Assembly: GCF_903914075.1 (NCBI RefSeq)
Contig: NZ_CAIWNQ010000002.1
Coordinates: 496,001 to 560,000, forward strand
Reading direction: 5' to 3'
Length of the DNA: 64,000 nucleotides
Origin: Ruegeria sp. THAF57
Lineage (GTDB): Bacteria > Pseudomonadota > Alphaproteobacteria > Rhodobacterales > Rhodobacteraceae
The notes under the pieces were generated by a model. The model saw only the letters and a list, made by a program, of their open reading frames with translations. It was not told the origin of the DNA and ran no database searches. Shown piece by piece: positions 1-8,265 of the stretch. The translations under genes and the position numbers were made by a program. Position 1 is the first letter of the stretch. Each line of letters opens with the position of its first letter.

Positions 1-585
1 CCGACGGTTCATGTGAAATGGGATGAGGGAACGGCGGTCTTGGCCGGGGATGCATTGCAGACGCTAGCGTTTGAGCTGTGCGCCCGACCCGAGGTCGGAT
101 CTGCCATGGCCCGCGCAGAATTGGCACTGACATTGGCCAAGGCAAGCGGTGCGCAGGGAATGGTGCTGGGTCAGGCGTTGGACATTGCTGCGGAAACTGC
201 GACATCGCCTTTATCGCTGGATCAGATCACCCAGCTTCAGGCTGGCAAGACAGGTGCTTTGATCGAATGGTCGGCCTGTGCAGGGGCGCGTTTGGCTGGC
301 GCGGATCCCGAACCCCTGCGCCGATACGCGCGGGATCTCGGACTTGCTTTTCAGATCGCTGACGACATCTTGGATATTGAAGGAGACGCGGCAATCGCCG
401 GAAAGCGTCTTCAAAAGGATGCAGAGGCAGGCAAGGCAACTTTTGTGTCGCTGCTGGGTCTGGATACCGCCAAAAGCCGGGCGGCCGATCTGGTGGATCG
501 GGCCTGCGACGCACTTGAAGGCTATGGGTCAACCGCGGAAACCTTGAAGGACGCCGCCCGCTTCGTTATTGCCCGGGACAGCTAA
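1..585 (+). CDS. ispA: Geranyl/farnesyl diphosphate synthase, 3' part
   Basis: This is the C-terminal part of a short-chain trans-prenyl diphosphate synthase that condenses isopentenyl diphosphate with allylic diphosphates. The reading frame is open through base 1, so the gene begins outside the window and about 194 residues are visible. The second Asp-rich motif (DDILD, preceded by FQIA) binds the Mg-diphosphate, and the stretch [15 protein letters not shown] is typical of IspA. The first Asp-rich motif (DDxxD) would lie upstream. The gene ends 16 bases before dxs and both belong to isoprenoid precursor supply, so co-transcription is likely. The internal ATG-led frame from base 13 is not the real start. 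Confidence 0.95.
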   Translation, partial: PTVHVKWDEGTAVLAGDALQTLAFELCARPEVGSAMARAELALTLAKASGAQGMVLGQALDIAAETATSPLSLDQITQLQAGKTGALIEWSACAGARLAGADPEPLRRYARDLGLAFQIADDILDIEGDAAIAGKRLQKDAEAGKATFVSLLGLDTAKSRAADLVDRACDALEGYGSTAETLKDAARFVIARDS

Positions 586-601
586 GCCAGGAACGCGCCA
601 A

Positions 602-2530
602 ATGTCAGATCGCCCGAACACGCCCTTGCTGGACCTCGTGAGCCGCCCCGCGGACCTGAAGCAGTTCTCGGACGCGCAGCTACGTCAGGTTGCGGATGAA
701 TTGCGGGCAGAAACGATCTCGGCCGTTTCGGTCACGGGCGGGCATCTGGGTGCAGGGCTGGGTGTGGTAGAATTGACCACAGCGCTGCACGCCGTGTTCG
801 ATACACCGCGCGACAAGATCATCTGGGACGTTGGACATCAGTGCTATCCGCATAAAATCCTAACCGAACGGCGCGACCGCATTCGTACTTTGCGCATGAA
901 AGACGGCTTGAGCGGCTTCACCAAGCGCAGCGAAAGCCCATATGACCCGTTTGGCGCGGCGCATAGCTCGACCTCGATCAGTGCGGCACTCGGGTTCTCC
1001 GTCGCGCGCGATCTTGGCGGTGTCACGCCCGAAGGATTGGGCGATGCGATTGCCGTGATCGGCGACGGTTCGATGTCGGCGGGCATGGCGTTCGAGGCGA
1101 TGAACAACGCGGGCCACCTCAAGAAACGCCTGATCGTGATCCTCAACGACAACGAGATGAGCATCGCCCCCCCGGTCGGCGCGCTGTCCAATTACCTGTC
1201 CCGAATTTATGCCGAGGCTCCATTTCACGATCTGAAAGCGGCGGCAAAAGGTGCTGTTTCTCTGCTGCCAGAGCCTTTCCGCGAGGGCGCGAAACGGGCC
1301 AAGGAAATGCTCAAGGGCATGGCAGTCGGTGGCACCTTGTTCGAAGAGCTGGGGTTTTCCTATATCGGTCCGCTTGATGGTCACGATATGGACCAGTTGC
1401 TGCCGGTTCTGCGCACGGTCAAGGCGCGGGCGACCGGTCCGATCCTGATCCATGTGCTGACCAAAAAGGGCAAGGGATACGCCCCGGCAGAGCAAGCCCG
1501 CGACAAGGGGCACGCAACGGCCAAGTTTGATGTCGTGACCGGAAAACAGAAGAAAGCACCGTCAAACGCACCCTCCTATACCTCGGTCTTTGGCAACACG
1601 CTGGTGGATGAGGCCGCGCGGGACGACAAGATCGTTGCCGTCACTGCCGCGATGCCGGATGGAACCGGCCTAAATCTGTTCGCAGAACGCTACCCCTCGC
1701 GCTGCTTTGACGTGGCGATTGCCGAACAGCACGGCGTGACCTTTGCTGCCGCGCTGGCTGCGGGCGGGATGAAGCCCTTCTGCGCGATGTATTCGACCTT
1801 TTTACAGCGCGGCTATGACCAGGTTGTGCATGACGTGGCCATTCAGCGCCTTCCGGTGCGGTTCGCGATTGACCGGGCGGGCCTTGTGGGGGCGGATGGG
1901 GCGACCCATGCGGGGTCATTCGACATTGCCTACCTCGCCAATCTTCCCGGCATGACCGTCATGGCTGCCGCGGATGAGGCCGAACTGGTGCACATGGTTG
2001 CTACGGCAGCGGCCCATGACGATGGGCCAATCGCCTTCCGCTATCCGCGTGGAGAAGGGGTCGGGGTGGACCTGCCCGAACGCGGCGAGGTTCTGGAAAT
2101 CGGCAAGGGGCGTATGATCCAGAAAGGGGCGCGGGTGGCGCTGCTATCCTTCGGCACCCGGTTGGCCGAAGTGCAAAAAGCGGCCGAGGCTTTGTCAGCC
2201 CGCGGAATCACGCCAACAATTGCGGACGCCCGGTTCGCCAAGCCTTTGGACCGTGACCTTATCCTGGACCTTGCGGCCAATCACGAGGCGCTGATCACCA
2301 TCGAAGAGGGTGCGGTTGGCGGTTTCGGCTCTCATGTGGCGCAGTTGCTGGCGGACGAAGGCGTGTTCGATCACGGCCTGAAATATCGGTCGATGGTTCT
2401 GCCTGATATTTTCATCGATCAGGCAAGCCCGGCGGATATGTATGCGGTGGCGGGTATGAACGCAGAACAGATCGAGGCCAAGGTGCTTTCGGTGCTGGGC
2501 GTCACCACAATCGGTGAAAAGCGCGCCTAA
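602..2530 (+). CDS. dxs: 1-deoxy-D-xylulose-5-phosphate synthase
   Basis: Dxs is a thiamine-diphosphate enzyme that condenses pyruvate and glyceraldehyde 3-phosphate, the first step of the MEP isoprenoid pathway. The 642-residue product has the usual length. The TPP/Mg site GDGSMSAG followed by NDNEMSI is visible in the first third, and the transketolase pyrimidine domain has the catalytic Glu in [15 protein letters not shown]. The C-terminal transketolase domain is complete. I chose the ATG at 602 because an AGGAA motif lies about 10 bases upstream and the product then begins [11 protein letters not shown]; an in-frame ATG at 569 would lie inside ispA. It sits directly behind ispA, the common xseB-ispA-dxs order. 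Confidence 0.97.
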   Translation: MSDRPNTPLLDLVSRPADLKQFSDAQLRQVADELRAETISAVSVTGGHLGAGLGVVELTTALHAVFDTPRDKIIWDVGHQCYPHKILTERRDRIRTLRMKDGLSGFTKRSESPYDPFGAAHSSTSISAALGFSVARDLGGVTPEGLGDAIAVIGDGSMSAGMAFEAMNNAGHLKKRLIVILNDNEMSIAPPVGALSNYLSRIYAEAPFHDLKAAAKGAVSLLPEPFREGAKRAKEMLKGMAVGGTLFEELGFSYIGPLDGHDMDQLLPVLRTVKARATGPILIHVLTKKGKGYAPAEQARDKGHATAKFDVVTGKQKKAPSNAPSYTSVFGNTLVDEAARDDKIVAVTAAMPDGTGLNLFAERYPSRCFDVAIAEQHGVTFAAALAAGGMKPFCAMYSTFLQRGYDQVVHDVAIQRLPVRFAIDRAGLVGADGATHAGSFDIAYLANLPGMTVMAAADEAELVHMVATAAAHDDGPIAFRYPRGEGVGVDLPERGEVLEIGKGRMIQKGARVALLSFGTRLAEVQKAAEALSARGITPTIADARFAKPLDRDLILDLAANHEALITIEEGAVGGFGSHVAQLLADEGVFDHGLKYRSMVLPDIFIDQASPADMYAVAGMNAEQIEAKVLSVLGVTTIGEKRA

Positions 2531-2548
2531 TCGGGCCAATCGGCAGAG

Positions 2549-2577
2549 CAAAAAACCGGAGCTTTCGGGCCCCGGTT
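2549..2577 (-). terminator. Rho-independent terminator of the metal ABC operon
   Basis: Read on the minus strand, a GC-rich hairpin has arms 2572-2577 (AACCGG) and 2554-2559 (CCGGTT) and is followed by a run of Ts. It lies 55 bases past the binding-protein gene. The same hairpin sits downstream of dxs on the plus strand, but there it lacks a T tract, so termination should mainly act on the minus-strand operon. Confidence 0.7.
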
Positions 2578-2631
2578 CAATTCGTCCGCGAGGCGTCAGT
2601 AAATCTGACCACCTCGCGTAGAAACTTCTAA

Positions 2632-3528
2632 TCAGCTTGCGGGTTCGCCCAGCGCGTTCATCAGTGTGCCCAGATTGTGCTGGAACATAGCAAGGTAGCT
2701 TGTCGCGGGGCCTCCCCGCTCGGACAGCGCATCGGAAAACAGGCGGCCACCGATGACAATGCCGGTCTCCTCCGAGATTTGCTGAACCAGAGCGGGGCTA
2801 GTGATGTTTTCCACGAACAGAGCGGCAGCACCTTCGGCCTTCAGTTGGTCGATCAGGATGGCCAGATCTTTTGCGGATGGTTCCGCCTCGGTGTCGATCC
2901 CGACGGGGGCCAGGAAGGTCAGGCCGTAAGCATCAGCCAGATATCCGAACGCATCATGCGCGGTCACGACGGTGCGGCGGTCCGCAGGCAAATCTGCCAA
3001 CTTGGACTTGGTCTCTGCGTCCAGCGCCTCAAGCTCTGCGATATAGGCTTCGGCATTGGCCGCGATCTGATCCGCGTGCTCAGGCATCGCAGCTTTCAAT
3101 ACATCCGCGACATTGGTCACATAGACCACCCCGTTCGACAATGAGTTCCACGCATGCGGGTCGATTTCGCCGTCGACCTTGACCGGAGTAATCCCATCGG
3201 TGGCGACGTGTACCGTCGCATCGGTACCCGATTCTGAAATCAGCGTGTCGGACCATGTTTCAAAGCCCAGACCGTTGACAAAGATGATGTCAGCTTTGGC
3301 AACGGCTTTGGCGTCGGCGACTGAAGGCTGATAGACATGCGCGTCTGCGTCGGGGCCCACGATCGTCGTCACGTTGGCCAGATCGCCAACGACCTCTTCA
3401 ACCATGTCCCCAAGGATTGAGAAACTGGCTACGATCTGGACGTCGTCCTCACCTGCGATGGCCGGGAATGCGACCAACGCAAACGAAGCCGAGGCGATGC
3501 TGGCATAGAGCGATTTTATTAGAGTCAT
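2632..3528 (-). CDS. Metal ABC transporter substrate-binding protein (ZnuA/TroA-like)
   Basis: This is a periplasmic cluster A-I metal-binding protein of 298 residues with a signal peptide (about 1-25, ending FPAIAG). The likely metal ligands are His64 (DAHVYQP), His125 (DPHAW), His191 (AHDAFGY) and Asp266, a His3-Asp set like ZnuA/TroA. The Glu typical of Mn-specific proteins at the third position is absent, and so is the His-rich loop of many ZnuA proteins. The ATG at 3528 overlaps the permease stop (ATGA); a longer frame to 3720 runs into the permease gene and lacks a signal peptide at its start. It is the last gene of an operon headed by a cobalamin riboswitch, so the physiological metal may be cobalt rather than zinc (inference). 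Confidence 0.88.
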   Translation of the reverse strand: MTLIKSLYASIASASFALVAFPAIAGEDDVQIVASFSILGDMVEEVVGDLANVTTIVGPDADAHVYQPSVADAKAVAKADIIFVNGLGFETWSDTLISESGTDATVHVATDGITPVKVDGEIDPHAWNSLSNGVVYVTNVADVLKAAMPEHADQIAANAEAYIAELEALDAETKSKLADLPADRRTVVTAHDAFGYLADAYGLTFLAPVGIDTEAEPSAKDLAILIDQLKAEGAAALFVENITSPALVQQISEETGIVIGGRLFSDALSERGGPATSYLAMFQHNLGTLMNALGEPAS

Positions 3529-4427
3529 TGTGCTTTCTCTTCTTGTTGAATCTGAGTAACGGATAAGTCGCTGGAAACGACCGGTTTGCGGGCTCTTTTG
3601 CCGAAACCAAGAGGGCCGAAGATGGCCGAGATCAGGAAAATTCCCCCGGCAACCAGAACAATGGCCGGTCCGGACGGGGTCTCTGGGAACAGGTAAGACA
3701 GGGTCAGCCCGATCCAGCAACTGGACAGCGCAAAAATGAAACCCAAAACCAACTGAGCTGTAATCGTACTGGCCCAGTATCGTGCTGCTGTTGCGGGCAG
3801 GATCATCAAACCCACGGCCATCAGCGTGCCCAAAGTCTTGAACGCAGCCAGCAGGTTCAGCACCAGCAGCAGCATGAAACCTTGATCGACCAGCCAGGGC
3901 CGCCGCGTTTGTGTTTCAAAGAAAACCGGGTCGCAAGTGCTGACAATCAATGGCCGCAAAAGGAACGCAAAGGCCACCAGCGTTACGGTCGCCACACCGC
4001 CCACCAGCAGCATCGACGCGTCGTCGATCCCAAGGATTGAGCCAAACAGGAAGCTTTTCAACGGAACAGCCGACCCCGCCGCAGACAGAATGAATATCCC
4101 AACCGCCAGCGCTATCAGATAGAGCGACGCAAGGCTGGCGTCGCTACGCAGGATCGTTCTGCGCGCCAACAACGCCGTCAGCATAGCGACACCGACACCC
4201 GCAATCAGACCGCCGACCAGCAATGACATGACTGACAGGCCAGCGGTCACGAAACCAATGACAATGCCCGGTGTGATCGCATGCGCCATCGCCTCGCCCG
4301 CCAGCGACAAACGCCGCAGAACAAGAAACGCCCCGACCGGAGCAACCGAAGCCGACAAGACGGTCGTGACCACGAAAGCACGGCGCATGAAGGCGAAGCT
4401 CCACATTTCGCTGAGCAGTTCAAACAT
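3525..4427 (-). CDS. Metal ABC transporter permease (ZnuB/MntB family)
   Basis: This 300-residue inner-membrane permease of the ABC-3 family has about eight to nine hydrophobic segments and the family-typical early stretch RRLSLAGEAMAHAITPG (about residues 38-54). It forms the membrane channel with the ATPase encoded upstream and receives metal from the downstream binding protein. It overlaps the ATPase gene by 8 bases and the binding-protein gene by an ATGA, so the three are translationally coupled. The C-terminal tail after the last helix is short and charged. Substrate identity cannot be read from this protein alone. Confidence 0.9.
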   Translation of the reverse strand: MFELLSEMWSFAFMRRAFVVTTVLSASVAPVGAFLVLRRLSLAGEAMAHAITPGIVIGFVTAGLSVMSLLVGGLIAGVGVAMLTALLARRTILRSDASLASLYLIALAVGIFILSAAGSAVPLKSFLFGSILGIDDASMLLVGGVATVTLVAFAFLLRPLIVSTCDPVFFETQTRRPWLVDQGFMLLLVLNLLAAFKTLGTLMAVGLMILPATAARYWASTITAQLVLGFIFALSSCWIGLTLSYLFPETPSGPAIVLVAGGIFLISAIFGPLGFGKRARKPVVSSDLSVTQIQQEEKAQ

Positions 4428-5178
4428 GCGCGGGCTCCTGCGGTTTTGGGCTGGACCGGAACATCCAGGACGCCTGACTTTCGGACAGATACCCCTGGGC
4501 CACCAAACGGTCCGGCGTCAGTACATCATCCACCGGGCCGTGCGTGGCCTCTTGCCCACCCAGCAACAGGGCGTGGCTGCAATGATCCAACACCGAAGAC
4601 AGGTCATGCACCACCAACACAACAGAGCGCCCCTCGTCGCGCCAGCGGTGAATAATCGACAGCAAATGCGCCTCGGTGCTTTGGTCAACGGCCGCAAACG
4701 GCTCGTCCAGCAGGATCAACGGTGCATCCTGCATAATGACCCGCGCGAACAGCGCGCGCTGCAATTGTCCACCTGACAGCATGTGAATCGGGCGGTCAGC
4801 GATATCAAGAACGCCAGCTTCGTCCAGCGCAGCGGTCATTCGGTCACGTGCCGCGTTGTCCAGCCCCGATCGAAATCCAAACCCGCGCCAGGCACCCATT
4901 GCCGCCAAGTCCCGCACGCGAATTGGGAAACGCCGGTCAAATTCTGTCATTTGTGCCAAATAACCGATTTCGCGCGGGCGGCCCTTGGGCCAGTTCAGGC
5001 TGCCCGACAGCGGGTCCATCAAGCCCAACAACATTTTCACAAACGTGCTTTTACCCGACCCGTTGGCACCTAACACAGCCAAGGTTGTTCCCGCTTCGAT
5101 ATCCATCGTCAGTCGGCGAAACAACGTCAGTTCGCGGTACCCAAGCGTCACATCGCGGATTTGCAGAACAGCCGTCAT
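4420..5178 (-). CDS. Metal ABC transporter ATP-binding protein (ZnuC/MntA-type)
   Basis: This 252-residue ABC ATPase has Walker A GANGSGKST (about 36-44), signature LSGGQLQRALFAR, Walker B LILLDEPFAAVD and the switch His in VVHDLSS. It energises the metal permease encoded immediately downstream. The start at 5178 is the ATG of a TGATG junction with the 43-residue membrane micro-ORF; a longer frame to 5205 would overlap that ORF. The gene overlaps the permease gene by 8 bases. Family similarity points to Zn/Mn/Fe transporters, whereas the upstream B12 riboswitch points to cobalt or another B12-linked metal. Confidence 0.9.
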   Translation of the reverse strand: MTAVLQIRDVTLGYRELTLFRRLTMDIEAGTTLAVLGANGSGKSTFVKMLLGLMDPLSGSLNWPKGRPREIGYLAQMTEFDRRFPIRVRDLAAMGAWRGFGFRSGLDNAARDRMTAALDEAGVLDIADRPIHMLSGGQLQRALFARVIMQDAPLILLDEPFAAVDQSTEAHLLSIIHRWRDEGRSVVLVVHDLSSVLDHCSHALLLGGQEATHGPVDDVLTPDRLVAQGYLSESQASWMFRSSPKPQEPAHV

Positions 5179-5309
5179 CAGATCACCATGTAGATCGCAA
5201 GCCACAACAGCACGGACAGCACCAAGGCACCCGCGACCAGAACCGGCACGCTGAACTCGGTCAGGCAGCGCCCGCGTTGGCCCACCGCATAATTCGAACG
5301 GCGCGTCAT
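5178..5309 (-). CDS. 43-residue single-helix membrane micro-protein
   Basis: This small ORF is MTRRSNYAVGQRGRC followed by one strongly hydrophobic segment (about residues 20-43, VPVLVAGALVLSVLLW core) and a stop. Its TGA shares one base with the ATG of the ATPase gene (TGATG), and its own ATG overlaps the stop of an upstream 35-residue frame (ATGA), so it looks translationally coupled. A positive N-terminus followed by one helix predicts an inner-membrane protein with the N-terminus inside. It occupies the position that small auxiliary subunits such as CbiN or CbtB take in B12-regulated cobalt importers, but I see no His-rich tail and do not recognise the family. It may be a transporter accessory subunit. 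Confidence 0.6.
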   Translation of the reverse strand: MTRRSNYAVGQRGRCLTEFSVPVLVAGALVLSVLLWLAIYMVI

Positions 5310-5413
5310 GAGGTTGCCTCGCAGGGCGTAAGGCAAGCGCAATCAGGCAGCGTTAAGGCAGCGATTTCCCTGCACATTCTACAGAGCCTGAACTGACAGT
5401 AATGCAATGACAT
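5306..5413 (-). CDS. Possible 35-residue Cys-rich micro-ORF
   Basis: This frame starts at ATG 5413, with AAGGAGG eight bases upstream, the best ribosome-binding site in the region, and ends in a TGA overlapping the next ATG (ATGA). The predicted product begins MSLHYCQFRLCRMC and carries six Cys (6, 11, 14, 25, 27, 31) in 35 residues. It could be a metal-binding peptide, a leader peptide whose translation controls the operon, or only a ribosome-landing frame that feeds the membrane micro-ORF. A start six bases earlier (5419) is also possible. No family is recognised, so the call rests on the ribosome-binding site and coupling only. Confidence 0.35.
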   Translation of the reverse strand: MSLHYCQFRLCRMCREIAALTLPDCACLTPCEATS

Positions 5414-5529
5414 GCGCATCGCCTCCTTCATTCAGACGGGGCACAGGCGAGTACAAGACAACGGGCGGCAAACCGCTTGGAACATTGTCATCTCCCTCTG
5501 GGACACCCCGCCCAGGTTACTAAATATTC

Positions 5530-5735
5530 GGATGGCAGGTCTCCTGACTTGCGGGTCTACGCTATCCCGATCCTTCCCAGGCAAATGCCCAGTGGACGAT
5601 CTCGGGTCGCTCACCGCCTACAGTTGCGGGGGCAGTCACGGACTTGACCCATTTGACCGGGTCGCACCGTATTCCCTTTTATCCCTTCCCGCAGACAGCG
5701 GTCGGGAACCATCAGGGCGACAAAATAGGAACCGC
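5530..5735 (-). promoter_or_regulatory. Cobalamin (B12) riboswitch
   Basis: On the minus strand the canonical elements occur in order: AAAAGGGAATACGGTG near 5660-5676, then a segment with TGCCCCCGCAACTGTA near 5617-5633, GCGA, CCACTGG, CTGGGAAGG, and finally the B12 box AGTCAGGAGACCTGCC at 5534-5549. The 5' boundary is approximate. About 120 bases separate the B12 box from the first micro-ORF, and two small hairpins (CTGGG/CCCAG and GCGG/CCGC) lie in between. It should repress the downstream small ORFs and the metal ABC importer when adenosylcobalamin is plentiful, linking this transporter to cobalt or B12 supply. Confidence 0.9.
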
Positions 5736-6196
5736 GTCGATTCGGCAAGGGTCAACGTCCAGCTTTGGCAGTTGTGCGCCGCTGCGCCGGGCGCGACAAA
5801 AGGAAGCCCGACATCAAGACCGCATGCGTTCTGAACAGAGGTTCATTGCGAAAATAAGCCCTATGTTGGGCTTATCCTTTGGCCTAGCCTCTCAACTTCG
5901 ACCCTTCCGGTCAGGTTTGAACACCTGATCCTGAAGCAGTTTCGACTAATGAAGGGCAAGACAGCGATCCAACTTGTCGAATCGTTTTTCCAGAACAGGC
6001 GTTGAGACCTACAGACTTTGAGGGTTCGGCATGCATCACCGCGGTTTGCGCTGTTACGATGACCGGCGATTACCCAATTGCAAATCCTGACCGCAGCCCA
6101 GACCGGATTAATCAAAGTCGAAAACGCAACCGGCACCAATAAGAATGGTCGAAAGCCTTGATCCCAGTTCCTAATTTACGTCGAAATTGAGAAGAA
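5736..6196. other. Intergenic stretch without a recognisable gene
   Basis: About 460 bases separate the riboswitch from tRNA-Thr. Frames in this stretch are short and interrupted and none has both a ribosome-binding site and a recognisable product. It probably contains the promoter of the riboswitch operon and may include a decayed coding remnant, but I cannot name one. Confidence 0.5.
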
Positions 6197-6272
6197 TGGT
6201 GCCTCAAGAGGGACTCGAACCCCCGACCTTGTCCTTACGAAGGACCTGCTCTACCAGCTGAGCTATTGAGGC
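6197..6272 (-). tRNA. tRNA-Thr (CGT)
   Basis: The minus strand folds as a 76-base tRNA. It has acceptor GCCTCAA pairing with TTGAGGC, D-stem GCTC/GAGC, a seven-base anticodon loop TTCGTAA with anticodon CGT, T-loop TTCGAGT, discriminator A and an encoded CCA. It reads ACG threonine codons. Confidence 0.96.
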
Positions 6273-6422
6273 AAACGCAGGACCGTTTAAACGCTCCCAA
6301 AGTGGCGTGCAAGCCTTGATCTGCCGGAGATCCTCCACCCAACACGCGCTGCGCCTTCCAGCGTCAATTGTGAATTATTTGTAACTGTGCGGATCGGGCG
6401 TTGCCGACTCATTCATAATTCA

Positions 6423-6438
6423 ATATTTCATGAAATAT
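6423..6438. promoter_or_regulatory. Candidate ArsR operator (perfect 16-bp palindrome)
   Basis: ATATTTCATGAAATAT is a perfect palindrome. Its last two bases are the first two bases of the arsR-arsC start codon at 6437. A CATAAT that could be the -10 element lies just upstream, so ArsR bound here would block the promoter and the translation start together. Confidence 0.6.
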
Positions 6439-7270
6439 GATAGAACAGATAACCGACCAGCTTGCCATTCTTGGCCACCCGCAGCGCATCTCCGTGTTCC
6501 GCATGTTGATGCGACGATTTCCCGACACCGTCCCGGCAGGTGAGTTGGCGACGGAACTGGGGATCAAGGCCAGCACCTTGTCGAACTACCTGAACGCGCT
6601 TCAGCGGTCGGGTCTGGTGACGCAGGAACGGGTGGGAACCTCTCTGCTCTATTCAATTGAAATGAAGAATGTACAGCACATGCTGGAATTCCTGCTGAAC
6701 GACTGCTGCCGTGGACGACCTGATATCTGTATGCCTTCAACACAAGGAACCAGGAAAATGACGGATCGGAAATTCAACGTACTTTTTCTGTGTGTGGGAA
6801 ATTCCGCCCGCTCGATCTTTGCTGAATCCCTTTTGCGGACACTAGGCGGGGATCGGTTTAGCGTCTATTCCGCGGGCACGCAGCCTACGTCGAAACTCAA
6901 CCCCTTTGCCGTTCAGGTACTAAACGACAAGGGGCACGATACATCGGGCCTGCGCTCGAAACATATGTCCGAGTTTGCCACAGACGACGCGCCCGAGATG
7001 GATTTCGTCTTTACGGTCTGCAATCAGGCCGCCAACGAAGAATGCCCGGCCTGGGAAGGTCAGCCCATTAGTGGCCACTGGGGTATGGTCGACCCGGTCA
7101 AAACAACCGGCACAGAGGCCGAGCAAAGCCTCGCCTTCCAAAACGCATACGGTGCGCTGAAACGGCGGATCGAAGCGTTCACCTCTTTGCCGGTCGAAAG
7201 CCTGGATCGGATCGCATTGCAAACTGCCGTCGACGATATCGGCAGAACCCACGTCGAGGACACGAAATGA
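6437..7270 (+). CDS. ArsR repressor fused to arsenate reductase (LMW-PTP type)
   Basis: This is a 277-residue two-domain protein. Residues 1-85 are an ArsR/SmtB winged helix, followed by CC at 90-91 and Cys98, a CC-N6-C cluster like the C-terminal As(III) site known in some ArsR proteins. Residues about 113-260 are a low-molecular-weight phosphatase-like arsenate reductase with the P-loop CVGNSAR (Cys119 to Arg125). The product should sense arsenite and repress the operon, and also take part in arsenate reduction. The start overlaps a palindrome and lacks a Shine-Dalgarno, so translation may be nearly leaderless. An internal AAGGA with ATG at 6758 could also yield a free ArsC. It overlaps the next gene by ATGA. 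Confidence 0.88.
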   Translation: MIEQITDQLAILGHPQRISVFRMLMRRFPDTVPAGELATELGIKASTLSNYLNALQRSGLVTQERVGTSLLYSIEMKNVQHMLEFLLNDCCRGRPDICMPSTQGTRKMTDRKFNVLFLCVGNSARSIFAESLLRTLGGDRFSVYSAGTQPTSKLNPFAVQVLNDKGHDTSGLRSKHMSEFATDDAPEMDFVFTVCNQAANEECPAWEGQPISGHWGMVDPVKTTGTEAEQSLAFQNAYGALKRRIEAFTSLPVESLDRIALQTAVDDIGRTHVEDTK

Positions 7271-8265
7271 CCACTTACGCGGTAAACGGCCTCGGCCGGA
7301 TGGGAAAACTGGCCTTGAAGCCCCTGCTGGAAAAGGGTGTCAAGATCGCCTGGATCAACGACGGGGTCGGTGACCCCGAGATGCACGCGCATCTACTGGA
7401 GTTCGACACGGTGCATGGCCGCTGGAATGCCGATTTTGCCCACGACGCCGACAGCGTTACGATCAATGGCACCCGCCTGCCGTTCATTGGCACCAAAGAC
7501 CTGTCCGACCTGCCGCTGGACGGTGTGGATGTGGTGATCGACTGCACCGGCGTCTTCAAGACCGAGGCCAAGCTTGACCCTTATTTTGCGGCGGGGGTGA
7601 AGAAGGTTGTTGTTTCGGCCCCAGTCAAGGACGGGCCTACGGCCAATATCGTGATGGGCGTGAACGAGGGTACCTATGACCCAGCCACGCATCACATCGT
7701 AACGGCGGCCTCCTGCACCACGAACTGTCTGGCCCCTGTGGTCAAGGTTATCCATGAAAATCTGGGCATCCGCCATGGCTCGATGACTACGATCCACGAT
7801 GTGACCAACACCCAAACCATCGTGGACCGCCCCGCCAAAGACCTGCGGCGTGCGCGGTCGGCGCTGAATTCGCTGATCCCGACCACCACCGGGTCCGCCA
7901 CGGCGATCACGCTGATCTATCCCGAACTAAAGGGCCGGTTGAACGGCCATGCGGTTCGGGTGCCGCTTCTGAACGCCTCGCTGACCGATTGCGTATTCGA
8001 GGTTGAACGCGAAACCACCGCTGAAGAGGTCAACGCCTTCTTTAAATCCGCCGCCGAGGGCGAACTAAGGGGCATTCTGGGCTATGAGACCCGGCCGCTG
8101 GTCTCAACCGATTACACCAATGACAAGCGGTCTTCGATCGTCGATGCGCCTTCGACCATGGTTGTGAACGGAACGCAGGTGAAAATCTATGCGTGGTATG
8201 ACAACGAGATGGGCTATGCACATCGTTTGGTTGACGTGGCGCTGATGGTCGGGGCCGCGTTGTGA
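7267..8265 (+). CDS. ArsJ-associated glyceraldehyde-3-phosphate dehydrogenase
   Basis: This 332-residue GAPDH has catalytic Cys150 in [12 protein letters not shown] and His177 in [10 protein letters not shown]. In ars operons this enzyme is known to use arsenate in place of phosphate, making unstable 1-arseno-3-phosphoglycerate, which ArsJ then exports. The neighbouring arsJ supports that role over glycolysis. The start ATG overlaps the arsR-arsC stop (ATGA) and the stop overlaps the GTG start of arsJ. The NAD-binding Gly motif reads NGLGRMG (residues 7-13), close to but not identical with the glycolytic NGFGRIG. Confidence 0.9.
   Translation: MTTYAVNGLGRMGKLALKPLLEKGVKIAWINDGVGDPEMHAHLLEFDTVHGRWNADFAHDADSVTINGTRLPFIGTKDLSDLPLDGVDVVIDCTGVFKTEAKLDPYFAAGVKKVVVSAPVKDGPTANIVMGVNEGTYDPATHHIVTAASCTTNCLAPVVKVIHENLGIRHGSMTTIHDVTNTQTIVDRPAKDLRRARSALNSLIPTTTGSATAITLIYPELKGRLNGHAVRVPLLNASLTDCVFEVERETTAEEVNAFFKSAAEGELRGILGYETRPLVSTDYTNDKRSSIVDAPSTMVVNGTQVKIYAWYDNEMGYAHRLVDVALMVGAAL

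Noticed and set aside
1641-1919. 92-codon antisense frame inside dxs
   Set aside because: It is rich in Arg/Pro/Gln, lacks a ribosome-binding site and lies wholly within a certain gene; typical shadow of G+C-rich coding DNA.
5412-5834. 140-codon plus-strand frame over the B12 riboswitch
   Set aside because: It covers the conserved riboswitch RNA on the other strand, has no convincing start and no protein-like pattern.
5736-6196. Transposase remnant between the riboswitch and tRNA-Thr
   Set aside because: Short broken frames are present but no recognisable transposase motif or terminal inverted repeats could be found.
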